Source: CALKHQ01 sp050329975 (lineage in GTDB: Bacteria > Pseudomonadota > Alphaproteobacteria > CALKHQ01). From it: a DNA stretch of 7,258 nucleotides. Below, one piece after another: positions 1 to 6,592 of this stretch (within the stretch, counting starts at the first letter, position 1; every line of letters starts with the position of its first letter). The stretch is taken from assembly GCA_050329975.1 (NCBI GenBank), contig JBHJOG010000131.1, positions 1 through 7,258 on the forward strand, in the 5' to 3' direction. The notes under the pieces were generated by a model. That model was not told the origin of the DNA and searched no databases. It saw only the letters and a list, made by a program, of their open reading frames with translations. Position numbers and translations under genes: made by a program.

Positions 1-162
1 GGTTCGACGGCGCTCCCCTCGCAGATCTATATCTGGGCCGACAGCGCGGAGCGCGGCTTCGTCGAGCGCACGTCCGCCGGCATCCTGGTGCTGCTGACGT
101 TCCTGATCTGCATGAACGGCCTGGCCATCTACCTGCGCAAACGCTTCGAGAAACGGTGGTGA
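1..162 (+). CDS. pstA: Phosphate ABC transporter permease PstA, C-terminal end (partial)
   Basis: This is the last 53 codons of an open frame that enters from the left edge and stops with TGA at 160-162. PstA is one of the two inner-membrane permease subunits of the high-affinity phosphate importer PstSCAB. The visible part reads LPSQIYIWADSAERGFVERT, then a hydrophobic stretch of about 20 residues (roughly residues 27-46 of the fragment) that forms the last membrane helix, then a short basic tail (RKRFEKRW) that would face the cytoplasm. The LP-Q-I--WADS-ER-FVERTSA pattern is typical of PstA C-termini, and pstB follows 20 nt downstream, the usual operon order. The identification rests on this tail and on the neighbour; the main permease domain lies outside the window. 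Confidence 0.88.
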   Translation, partial: GSTALPSQIYIWADSAERGFVERTSAGILVLLTFLICMNGLAIYLRKRFEKRW

Positions 163-169
163 CCGCGAT

Positions 170-175
170 GGAGGA
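170..175 (+). promoter_or_regulatory. Shine-Dalgarno sequence deciding the pstB start
   Basis: GGAGGA lies 7 nt before the ATG at 183. In-frame GTG codons at 156 and 159 and an ATG at 168 lie upstream. The 156 and 159 codons overlap the end of pstA, and the 168 ATG touches this motif, so 183 is the best-supported start. Confidence 0.75.
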
Positions 176-182
176 TTTTTCG

Positions 183-1004
<822 letters not shown>

Positions 1005-1032
1005 CCGGCGGGACCAGGAAAGGAAGCGGCTC

Positions 1033-1791
1033 ATGCCGGCCAGCGACACGCCCAAGAGCCACACGGTGAAGGCGTTTGACGAGGAGTTGAAGGCGCTGAA
1101 CCACATGGTCGCCCGGATGGGCGGCCGCGCCGAGAACCAGCTCAACAGCGCGATCGCCGCCCTGGTGCAGCGCAACGCCGAGCTCGCCTCGCAGGTGGTC
1201 GAGAGCGACCACGAGATCGACCTCGCCGAGCAGCAGATCGCCGAGCACGCGGTGCGCACGCTGGCCCTGCGCCAGCCGATGGCGACCGACCTGCGCGACA
1301 TCATCGGCGCGCTCAAGATCTCCACCGACCTGGAGCGGATCGGCGACTACGCAGCCAACGTCGCCAAGCGGGCGATCGCGCTCAGTCAGATGCCCGCGAT
1401 CCGCCAGTCCGGGGCGATCCAGCGCATGGGCCGCCTGGTCCAGCAGCTGATGAAGAACGTGCTCGACGCCTTCATCGAGCGCGACATCGCCGTCGCCCGC
1501 CAGGTCTGGTCCGGCGACGCCGAGGTCGACGAGATGTACAATTCCCTGTTTCGCGAGCTGCTGACCTACATGATGGAGGATCCGCGCAACATCTCCGCCT
1601 GCACCCACATGCTGTTCATCGCCAAGAACATCGAGCGGATCGGCGACCACACCACCAACGTCGCCGAGACCATCCACTTCATGGTCAGCGGTTCCTACCT
1701 GATCGACGCCCGGCCGAAGTCCGACAGCGCGAGCTTCGCCGTGATCAGCCGGGACGACGACGCGGCTACGGCGTCGGAGCAGCCGGAATGA
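1033..1791 (+). CDS. phoU: Phosphate signalling modulator PhoU
   Basis: This is a 252-residue, all-helical cytoplasmic protein that links the phosphate importer to the PhoR-PhoB two-component system and represses the Pho response when phosphate is plentiful. The family's two-repeat architecture is clear: repeat 1 carries LERIGDYAANVAK (100-112) and repeat 2 carries IERIGDHTTNVAE (200-212). These are the paired E-x3-D metal-binding motifs, with E101/D105 and E201/D205. The ALRQPMATDLR segment (78-88) is also typical. There is no signal peptide or membrane segment. The roughly 30 C-terminal residues after SYLIDARP are acidic, poor in helix formers and probably flexible. The ATG at 1033 has AGGAAG (1021-1026) 6 nt upstream; the open frame extends further upstream but only inside pstB. 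It lies 28 nt after pstB and 31 nt before phoB. Confidence 0.97.
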   Translation: MPASDTPKSHTVKAFDEELKALNHMVARMGGRAENQLNSAIAALVQRNAELASQVVESDHEIDLAEQQIAEHAVRTLALRQPMATDLRDIIGALKISTDLERIGDYAANVAKRAIALSQMPAIRQSGAIQRMGRLVQQLMKNVLDAFIERDIAVARQVWSGDAEVDEMYNSLFRELLTYMMEDPRNISACTHMLFIAKNIERIGDHTTNVAETIHFMVSGSYLIDARPKSDSASFAVISRDDDAATASEQPE

Positions 1792-1809
1792 CGGCCCGGT
1801 GACGGAGGC

Positions 1810-1813
1810 GGAG
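1810..1813 (+). promoter_or_regulatory. Shine-Dalgarno sequence supporting the phoB start at 1823
   Basis: GGAG lies 9 nt before the ATG at 1823. The earlier in-frame GTG at 1799 has only a weak GGA at distance 11. Starting at 1823 also places the receiver domain at residue 4, as in typical PhoB proteins. Confidence 0.6.
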
Positions 1814-1822
1814 CGACAGGGC

Positions 1823-2521
1823 ATGGAACCGCTGATCCTGATCGCGGAGGACGAGCCGGCGATCGTCGAGCTGGTCCGCTACAACCTCGAGCACGAGGGA
1901 TTCCGCACCGTGGTGGCTCTGGACGGCGAGGAGGCGCTGATCGCCGTTGCCGAGCAGAAGCCGGACCTGGTCCTGCTCGACTGGATGCTGCCGCTCGTCT
2001 CCGGACTGGAGATCTGCCGCCAGATCCGGCGCGGCAACGGCACCCGCGAGCTGCCGGTCATCATGCTGACCGCACGCGGCGAGGAAACCGACCGCGTCCG
2101 CGGCCTGGAAAGCGGCGCCGACGACTATGTGGTCAAGCCGTTCAGCCCCAACGAGCTGATGGCGCGCGTGCGTGCTCTGCTGCGCCGGTCTAGCGCCATC
2201 GGACGGGCCGAAACGCTGGTCTACGAGGACCTGGCGATGGACCTGGGCGCCCACCGCGTCACCCGCGGCGGTGCGCCGGTCCATGTCGGCCCAACCGAGT
2301 ACCGGCTGCTGCGCCACTTCCTCAGCCACCCCGGCCGGGTGTTCTCCCGGGAGCAGCTGCTGGATGCGGTCTGGGGCCGCGACGTCTATGTCGAGCCGCG
2401 GACCGTCGACGTCCACATCCGCCGGCTGCGCCGCGCGATCAATGCCCGCGGCGAGCCCGACGTCATCCGCACCGTGCGCTCCGCCGGCTATGCGCTGGAT
2501 TCGAGCGGTCAGGCCGCCTAG
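1823..2521 (+). CDS. phoB: Phosphate regulon response regulator PhoB (OmpR family)
   Basis: This is a 232-residue transcription factor that binds Pho boxes once phosphorylated by PhoR under phosphate limitation. The N-terminal receiver domain (about 4-120) has the acidic pair E9/D10, the phosphoacceptor D53 in LVLLDWMLP, T83 in IMLTARG, and K105 in DDYVVKPFSP. The C-terminal winged-helix domain (about 130-228) contains GPTEYRLLRHFLSHPGRVFS, the VWGRDVYVEPRTVDVHIRRL recognition region, and the terminal IRTVRSAGYAL wing. Length and domain spacing are normal. WMLPLVSGLEICRQIRR and the YVEPRTVDVHIRRLR helix are the form usual for PhoB, and the position after phoU agrees. A GTG start at 1799 would add eight residues and is less likely. 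The cognate kinase phoR is not next to it on this side, so it is probably upstream of the pst genes. The next gene is convergent. Confidence 0.95.
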   Translation: MEPLILIAEDEPAIVELVRYNLEHEGFRTVVALDGEEALIAVAEQKPDLVLLDWMLPLVSGLEICRQIRRGNGTRELPVIMLTARGEETDRVRGLESGADDYVVKPFSPNELMARVRALLRRSSAIGRAETLVYEDLAMDLGAHRVTRGGAPVHVGPTEYRLLRHFLSHPGRVFSREQLLDAVWGRDVYVEPRTVDVHIRRLRRAINARGEPDVIRTVRSAGYALDSSGQAA

Positions 2522-2531
2522 ACCTAGATCA

Positions 2532-2565
2532 ATCTCCGATCGGACGGAATCGTCCGACCGGAGAT
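2532..2565. terminator. Hairpin 1 after phoB, possible transcription end
   Basis: ATCTCCG (2532-2538) pairs with CGGAGAT (2559-2565), and TCGGACG (2540-2546) pairs with CGTCCGA (2551-2557). One A/C mismatch separates the two blocks and the loop is GAAT, giving a 14-pair stem beginning 10 nt after the phoB stop. An outer GATCAA/TTGATC pairing (2527-2532 with 2569-2574) could extend it, competing for base 2532. No T-run follows on either strand, so it is not a classical intrinsic terminator; 3'-end protection or pausing is possible. Confidence 0.45.
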
Positions 2566-2587
2566 AAGTTGATCGATTCCAACGTGT

Positions 2588-2629
2588 TAGAGCAGCTTAT
2601 CCGCGTCCGTTCGGACGCAGGCTGCTCTA
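2588..2629. terminator. Hairpin 2 overlapping the yejA-like stop codon
   Basis: TAGAGCAGC (2588-2596) pairs with GCTGCTCTA (2621-2629). Inside, after an asymmetric internal loop, GCGTCCG (2603-2609) pairs with CGGACGC (2612-2618) around a very tight loop. The last three bases of the right arm (2627-2629) are the TAG stop of the minus-strand gene, so the ribosome must enter the hairpin to terminate. No T-run follows on either strand. Confidence 0.45.
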
Positions 2630-4447
2630 GGGCTGCTCCGGACCTCGGGCGCAGGCCCACCACGCCTCGATGACGTAGCCGTAGAGGGACGACCGGTCGG
2701 GGTGGCAGATGATGTTCCACACCGCGACCTGGTCGGTGGTCGGGTGGAACAGCGGCACCACGTAATGTCCCCACATGATCGCACGGTCGAGCGCGCGCGC
2801 GGCCGCGATGAGATCCTCGCTGCTGCGGGCGTTGGTCAGCGCCTCGATCAGCGAGTCCACCGCGGGGCTGGCGACGCCGGGATAGTTGCGGCTGCCGTCC
2901 GACGTGGCGGCGGCGCTGCTCCAGTAGAGGTGCTGCTCGTTGCCGGGGGAGAGCGTGACTCCCCATCGGTACACGGTCATATCGAAGTCGAAACGGTTCA
3001 TCCGCTCCTGATACTGGGCGCTGTCGACGGTGCGCACGTCGGCCTCGATGCCAAGGCGCTGCAGGGCGTCGGCGTAGCTGAGCGCCAGCTTCTCGTCGCT
3101 GGGATCGACCAGCAGGATCTGGAACGCGAATGGCGTGCCGGCGCCGTCGGACAGCCGGCCGCCTTGGATCGTCCAGCCGGTCTCCCGGAGCATGGCCACC
3201 GCCGTGCCCAGATTCTGCCGGTGCGTCGCCCCGGGCGCGGTGCCGGGCACCTGGAAGGGCTCGCTGAACAGGCGCTCGGGCAGGTGGCCGGCGACCGCCT
3301 GCAGCAGCTCCAGCTCGCGCCCCTCCGGCACGCCCGAGAAGGCGAGCGGCGAGTTGTCGAACAGCCCCCCGGTACGCTGGTAGGCGCCGTAGTAGAGGGT
3401 CTGGTTGAGGCTGGGGAAATCGAGCGCATGAGCCAGCGCCTCGCGCACGCGCACGTCCTGGAACAGGGGCCGGCGGGTGTTGAACACCAGCCCGCGCAAA
3501 CCGGACGGCCGGTCGTTGGCGATCTGCTCCATCCGGATGTCGCCGGCGGTCACCGCCGGCACGTTGTAGGCGGTGGCCCACTGGGCCGGCGATCCCTCCG
3601 GCCGGACGTCGTAGCCATGGGTGAAGAAGGCCTCGCGCGCGACCGTCGAATCGCGGAAATACTCGTAGACCATCCGATCGAAGTTGTAGAGGCCGCGGTT
3701 CAGGCCCAGGTCGCGGCCCCAGTAGTCCTCGACCCGCTCGTAGACGATGCGGGTGCCCGGGCTGACGGCGGCGACCCGATAGGGCCCGCTGCCGACCTCC
3801 GGAGTCAGCGTCGGCGCGGAGAAGTCGTGGTCCTGGTACCAGGCCTGCGACAGGATCGGCATCAGCCCCATGATCATCGGCGTCTCGCGATTCGCGGCAT
3901 CGGTGAAGTCGATGCGCACGGTGCGCGGGTCGAGGACGGTGATGGCCTCGATCATCGACGCATATTGCAGCCGCCGGGGAATGCCGGCCGTGGTGTGCAT
4001 GCGGATCGAGAACTCGACGTCCGCGGCGGTGATCGGGGTGCCGTCGTGCCAGCGCGCCTCCGGCCGCAAAGTGAAGACCACCCAGCTGCGGTCTTCGGGC
4101 ATCTCGACCGACTCGGCGATCAGTCCGTAGAGGGTGAACGGCTCGTCCCAGACCCGCCCCATCAGCGTCTCGATCGTCAGCGTCTGGCCGGCAGCATAGA
4201 CACCGCCGAGGATCCAGTGGTTCAGGCTGTCGAAGGTGCCGATGACGGCCTGCCGCAGGGTGCCGCCCTTGGGCGCGTCGGGATCGACATAGGAGAGGTG
4301 GTCGAAGCCCTCGGCCCGCGCCGGCTCGCCGAACATCACCATCCCGTGGCTGAGCACGCCGCCGTTCGGGCCGGGCTCCTGCGCCAGGGCGGGGGCGGCG
4401 AAGGCCGTCAGGGCAAGCCAGAGCAAGGCGGAGTGTAGCGGCTTCAT
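2627..4447 (-). CDS. YejA-like periplasmic oligopeptide-binding protein (SBP family 5)
   Basis: This is a 606-residue extracellular solute-binding protein of the ABC peptide class, close to E. coli YejA in length (about 600). YejA delivers oligopeptides, and the peptide antibiotic microcin C, to the YejBEF permease. Residues 1-22 form a Sec signal peptide (MKPLH, a hydrophobic core, then APALA) with predicted cleavage before QEPG. The mature start carries HGMVMFGEP (35-42), DPDAPKGGTLR (55-65) and GTFDSLN (70-76), hallmarks of the YejA subgroup. The general family-5 core follows, with FTLRPEARWHDGTPITAADVEFS (125-147), and the aromatic GYVIEAWW segment lies near the C-terminus. The start is fixed by AAGGAG (4453-4458) 5 nt before the ATG. 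No yejB, yejE, yejF or other permease gene is next to it in the window: phoB is convergent on one side and an adenosine kinase lies 26 nt upstream on the same strand. Its partner permease must be encoded elsewhere. The exact substrate cannot be read from the sequence. Confidence 0.92.
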   Translation of the reverse strand: MKPLHSALLWLALTAFAAPALAQEPGPNGGVLSHGMVMFGEPARAEGFDHLSYVDPDAPKGGTLRQAVIGTFDSLNHWILGGVYAAGQTLTIETLMGRVWDEPFTLYGLIAESVEMPEDRSWVVFTLRPEARWHDGTPITAADVEFSIRMHTTAGIPRRLQYASMIEAITVLDPRTVRIDFTDAANRETPMIMGLMPILSQAWYQDHDFSAPTLTPEVGSGPYRVAAVSPGTRIVYERVEDYWGRDLGLNRGLYNFDRMVYEYFRDSTVAREAFFTHGYDVRPEGSPAQWATAYNVPAVTAGDIRMEQIANDRPSGLRGLVFNTRRPLFQDVRVREALAHALDFPSLNQTLYYGAYQRTGGLFDNSPLAFSGVPEGRELELLQAVAGHLPERLFSEPFQVPGTAPGATHRQNLGTAVAMLRETGWTIQGGRLSDGAGTPFAFQILLVDPSDEKLALSYADALQRLGIEADVRTVDSAQYQERMNRFDFDMTVYRWGVTLSPGNEQHLYWSSAAATSDGSRNYPGVASPAVDSLIEALTNARSSEDLIAAARALDRAIMWGHYVVPLFHPTTDQVAVWNIICHPDRSSLYGYVIEAWWACARGPEQP

Positions 4448-4473
4448 GGGCACTCCTTGTCGCAACGGCGAGG

Positions 4474-5475
4474 CTACGAAACGGCGAACTCGCCCTGTCT
4501 CAGCAGGCTGACCAGGGGAATCTCCGGCCGCGGGCCGACATGACCGATCACCTCGGCCGCCGCCAGGCTGGCCAGCCGACCGCATTCGGCCAGCGGCAGG
4601 CCGCGAGCGTGGCCGAACAGGAAGCCGGCGGCATATTGGTCCCCGGCGCCGGTGGTGTCGACGAGTCGCTCGACCGGAGCGGCCGCGACCTCGACGACCG
4701 CGTCGCCCCGGACCAGCACCGAGCCCTTTTCGCTGCGGGTGAGTGCTGCGACCGTGCAGTCGGCCTTCACCGCTGCCACCGCCTCGGCAAAGGTCGCCAC
4801 CTGGTAGAGCGACAGGATCTCCGCCTCGTTGGCGAACAGCACGTCGATGTGGCGGGCGATCAGCTCGCGGAACGACTCCCGGTGGCGCTCGACGCAGAAC
4901 GGGTCAGACAGGGTCAGCGACACCTGCCGGCTGGCGGCGTGGGCGGCGTCGGCAGCCTTCAGCAGCGCCTGCTTGGCCGCTGGCGGATCCCACAGATAGC
5001 CTTCCAGATAGGTGATGCGGGCCGACTGGACGAAGGCGGGGTCGACGTCGTCGGGGCCGAGGTGGACGCACGCGCCGAGATAGGTGTGCATGGTGCGCTG
5101 GGCGTCGGGGGTGACCAGGATCAGCGAGCGCGCCGTCGGCGGCCCGGCGGTCGCGGGCGCGGTCTCGAAATCGACGCCGATCGCCCGGATATCGTGCTGG
5201 AAGATCCGGCCGAAGCTGTCGTCGCGCACCTTGCCGATATAGCCGGCCCTGCCGCCGAAGGAGGCGATTCCGGCCATGGTGTTGGCGCAGGAGCCACCGG
5301 ACGCTTCCAGAGCCGGGGGCATTGCGTCGTAGAGCGTCTCGGCGAAGCTGTCGTCGACCAGGTTCATCGCGCCCTTGGTCAGCGCATGCTCGCGCAGGAA
5401 GGCCTCGTCGGCGTGGGCAATGATGTCGATGATCGCATTTCCGATGCCCACCACGTCGCGTTGTGCTTGTGTCAT
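4474..5475 (-). CDS. Adenosine kinase (PfkB/ribokinase family)
   Basis: This is a 333-residue cytoplasmic sugar/nucleoside kinase, most likely phosphorylating adenosine to AMP with ATP in purine salvage. It has the family's N-terminal GIGNAIIDI (10-18), the substrate-site EASGGSCANT (58-66) followed by FGGRAGYIGKV, and the C-terminal PfkB signature DTTGAGDQYAAGFL (273-286). That signature holds the anion hole and the catalytic base Asp 279. FANEAEILSLY (214-224) and ALTRSEKGSVLV (244-255) are typical of the alphaproteobacterial adenosine kinase subgroup, as are YLEGYLWDPP (156-165) and length near 330. The family also contains ribokinase, fructokinase and 2-keto-3-deoxygluconate kinase, so substrate identity is inference from overall resemblance. 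The ATG at 5475 was chosen because homology starts at DVVGIGN; its ribosome-binding site is weak. An upstream in-frame extension to 5802 runs antisense into the bactofilin gene and is not credible. It probably heads a two-gene unit with the yejA-like gene. Confidence 0.87.
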   Translation of the reverse strand: MTQAQRDVVGIGNAIIDIIAHADEAFLREHALTKGAMNLVDDSFAETLYDAMPPALEASGGSCANTMAGIASFGGRAGYIGKVRDDSFGRIFQHDIRAIGVDFETAPATAGPPTARSLILVTPDAQRTMHTYLGACVHLGPDDVDPAFVQSARITYLEGYLWDPPAAKQALLKAADAAHAASRQVSLTLSDPFCVERHRESFRELIARHIDVLFANEAEILSLYQVATFAEAVAAVKADCTVAALTRSEKGSVLVRGDAVVEVAAAPVERLVDTTGAGDQYAAGFLFGHARGLPLAECGRLASLAAAEVIGHVGPRPEIPLVSLLRQGEFAVS

Positions 5476-5586
5476 GACCCATGAACGGTGTTGTGCGGGG
5501 ATGTGCGGTCGCGCGCCCGATTCGCCCCGGATCGGCCTGGAATAGCATGGGGTCCGGCAGAGCGCACCGCCAAACCGCCGCCATGA

Positions 5587-5605
5587 CGGCTGCAAGGCGG
5601 CTGCA
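5587..5605. repeat. Tandem octamer CGGCTGCA x2
   Basis: CGGCTGCA occurs at 5587-5594 and again at 5598-5605 with an 11-nt period, about one DNA helical turn. It lies directly upstream of the candidate -35 element at 5614, and CGGCAG at 5608 is a degraded third unit. Spacing on one face of the helix fits a regulator site, but a chance repeat in GC-rich DNA is possible. Confidence 0.35.
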
Positions 5606-5613
5606 TGCGGCAG

Positions 5614-5641
5614 TTGGAGTCGGCGCGGCAAACCGTTAAAG
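5614..5641 (+). promoter_or_regulatory. Weak sigma70-like promoter candidate for the bactofilin gene
   Basis: TTGGAG (5614-5619) is followed after 16 nt by TTAAAG (5636-5641), the only A/T-rich hexamer in the gap, about 75 nt before the start codon. Match to consensus is poor, so this is only the best available site. Confidence 0.2.
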
Positions 5642-5717
5642 TCCGGCCGACGGGCCGAGGGGATCGGCAACCGGTGGTGCCGCACGGTCGGCACGCCACA
5701 GCGACGAGGATTTCTCG

Positions 5718-6587
5718 ATGTTCCGCAAAGACCGCGGTATGGACCGTTCGTCGCGGCCGAAATCGGCCCAGCGCGGCACCGAAACGCCGAAGCTCGAGCC
5801 AAGCAAGGGGGCCGCGGCCGGCCCGACCCTGAATCGCGGTGCGGGGCTGGCGCGGCGGCCCGCGTCGGTGCCCGACGCGGCGCTGCCCGGCGCCTCTTCG
5901 GGCGGACCCCTGGCCCGGCCGGCTGCCGGCGCGATGCCGAACCGGCTCACTGCGCTGCTCGGGGAGCCGGTGACGCGGCCGGTCAGCCAGAACCAGGACC
6001 AGATGGTCAGCGAGCCGAGACGCGAAACCGGCAAGCGGATGCACATCGGCCAGGACATCTCGATCAGCGGCGAGATCAGCACCTGCGATGTGCTGGTGAT
6101 CGACGGCCATGTCGATGCCACGGTGCGGGACTGCGGCCGGCTCGAAATCGGCCCGGCCGGCACGCTGCGCGGTGACATCGAGGTGCGCAACGCGGAGATC
6201 GGCGGTCGTTTCGATGGCGAACTGAAAGTGTCCGACCGGCTGACCGTACGCGGGACCGGACGGGTCTCCGGCGTCGTCCGCTACGGCAGGCTGGAGGTGA
6301 CGGTCGGCGGGCAGCTGCGCGGCGACATCGCGCCGGCCGAGCCGGCCCAGGCGGAGGCGGGCACCGCCGAGGGCGCAGCGGCCGCTGCCGCCGGTGCCGC
6401 CCTTACTGCGGGCACGCCCGAGCGGCCGGACCAGCCCGCCCGCCCGAGCGCCGCCTCGATCCTGAAGCCGCAGCCGGACGGTTCGCCGGCCGGGGGCTCC
6501 GGGTCCGATCCCGCCGAGGCGGAGGTCACCGGCAGCAGCTCTCTGCGGACCATTGCCGAGGCCCTGAACCGCAACGCGGCGGAGTGA
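5718..6587 (+). CDS. Bactofilin (polymer-forming cytoskeletal protein) with long disordered tails
   Basis: This is a 289-residue protein with a central bactofilin domain (about 108-206). The domain is a run of short repeats that fold as a right-handed beta-helix: HIGQDISISGEI, VLVIDGHVDATV, LEIGPAGTLRGDIEV, AEIGGRFDGELKV, LTVRGTGRVSGVV and LEVTVGGQLRGDI. Hydrophobic residues alternate and a Gly appears in each turn. Bactofilins self-assemble into nucleotide-independent filaments, often at the inner membrane, and position cell-wall or polar proteins. Many are 100-180 residues long; here there is an N-terminal arm of about 107 residues (basic at first, then Pro/Ala-rich) and a C-terminal arm of about 83 residues with an Ala run (220-228). 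The last residues, SSSLRTIAEALNRNAAE, could form a short amphipathic helix. The ATG at 5718 has GAGGA (5706-5710) 7 nt upstream. The downstream lipoprotein gene starts 5 nt after the stop. The cellular role in this organism is unknown. Confidence 0.9.
   Translation: MFRKDRGMDRSSRPKSAQRGTETPKLEPSKGAAAGPTLNRGAGLARRPASVPDAALPGASSGGPLARPAAGAMPNRLTALLGEPVTRPVSQNQDQMVSEPRRETGKRMHIGQDISISGEISTCDVLVIDGHVDATVRDCGRLEIGPAGTLRGDIEVRNAEIGGRFDGELKVSDRLTVRGTGRVSGVVRYGRLEVTVGGQLRGDIAPAEPAQAEAGTAEGAAAAAAGAALTAGTPERPDQPARPSAASILKPQPDGSPAGGSGSDPAEAEVTGSSSLRTIAEALNRNAAE
6581..6584 (+). promoter_or_regulatory. Shine-Dalgarno sequence inside the bactofilin 3' end
   Basis: GGAG in the last bactofilin codons lies 8 nt before the ATG at 6593. 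The alternative GTG at 6584, which overlaps the bactofilin stop, has no motif at proper distance. Ribosomes ending bactofilin synthesis would be placed over this site, suggesting coupled translation. Confidence 0.55.
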
Positions 6588-6592
6588 GCGGC

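Larger units (their letters stand above)
2527..2629. repeat. Composite two-hairpin palindromic intergenic element
   Basis: Nearly the whole phoB/yejA-like convergent gap is built of two adjacent imperfect palindromes (2527-2574 and 2588-2629) joined by a 13-nt linker with the sequence GATTCCAACGTGT. Both hairpins have the same hexamer in their tips: CGGACG at 2541-2546 and 2612-2617, and CGTCCG at 2551-2556 and 2604-2609. The element is much richer in A and T than the flanking genes. From memory, the layout of a GATTCCAACGTGTTAGAGCA-like junction between two palindromes resembles dispersed intergenic mosaic repeats of Rhizobiales and related groups. Only one copy is present here, so its repeat nature is inference. 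It could instead act only as a bidirectional terminator. Confidence 0.6.
5476..5717. other. Divergent intergenic region between adenosine kinase and bactofilin
   Basis: These 242 bases separate two outward-facing genes and must carry promoters for both. I see a tandem CGGCTGCA repeat (5587-5605), one weak sigma70-like candidate toward the bactofilin (5614-5641), and a short 6-bp inverted repeat GTGCCG/CGGCAC (5677-5682 with 5689-5694, 6-nt loop) in the presumed leader. On the minus strand nothing better than a TATTCC-like element with a preceding TG near 5541-5549 can be seen. There is no Pho box and no coding frame with a credible start. Confidence 0.6.

Noticed and set aside
156..182. Earlier in-frame starts for pstB (GTG 156, GTG 159, ATG 168)
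   Set aside because: None has a ribosome-binding site as well placed as the GGAGGA before 183, and the two GTG codons overlap the pstA end. They cannot be fully excluded.
1799..1822. GTG start for phoB at 1799
   Set aside because: It would add eight residues ahead of the normal PhoB N-terminus and has a weaker ribosome-binding site than the ATG at 1823.
2702..4438. Open frame of 578 codons on the + strand opposite the yejA-like gene
   Set aside because: Despite its length, the product is a low-complexity Arg/Gly/Val-rich string with no domain, whereas the opposite strand encodes a complete secreted binding protein with signal peptide and ribosome-binding site.
4540..5484. Open frame of 314 codons on the + strand opposite the adenosine kinase gene
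   Set aside because: It is antisense to a gene with both PfkB signatures, and it has no homologous motif and no good ribosome-binding site.
5677..5694. Inverted repeat GTGCCG/CGGCAC in the bactofilin leader as a riboswitch or attenuator
   Set aside because: A 6-bp stem with a 6-nt loop is common by chance at this GC content, and no second alternative structure or T-run is visible.
5476..5802. N-terminal extension of the adenosine kinase frame up to 5802
   Set aside because: The extra 109 residues are Arg/Pro-rich, lack family similarity and run antisense into the bactofilin start; homology begins at the ATG at 5475.
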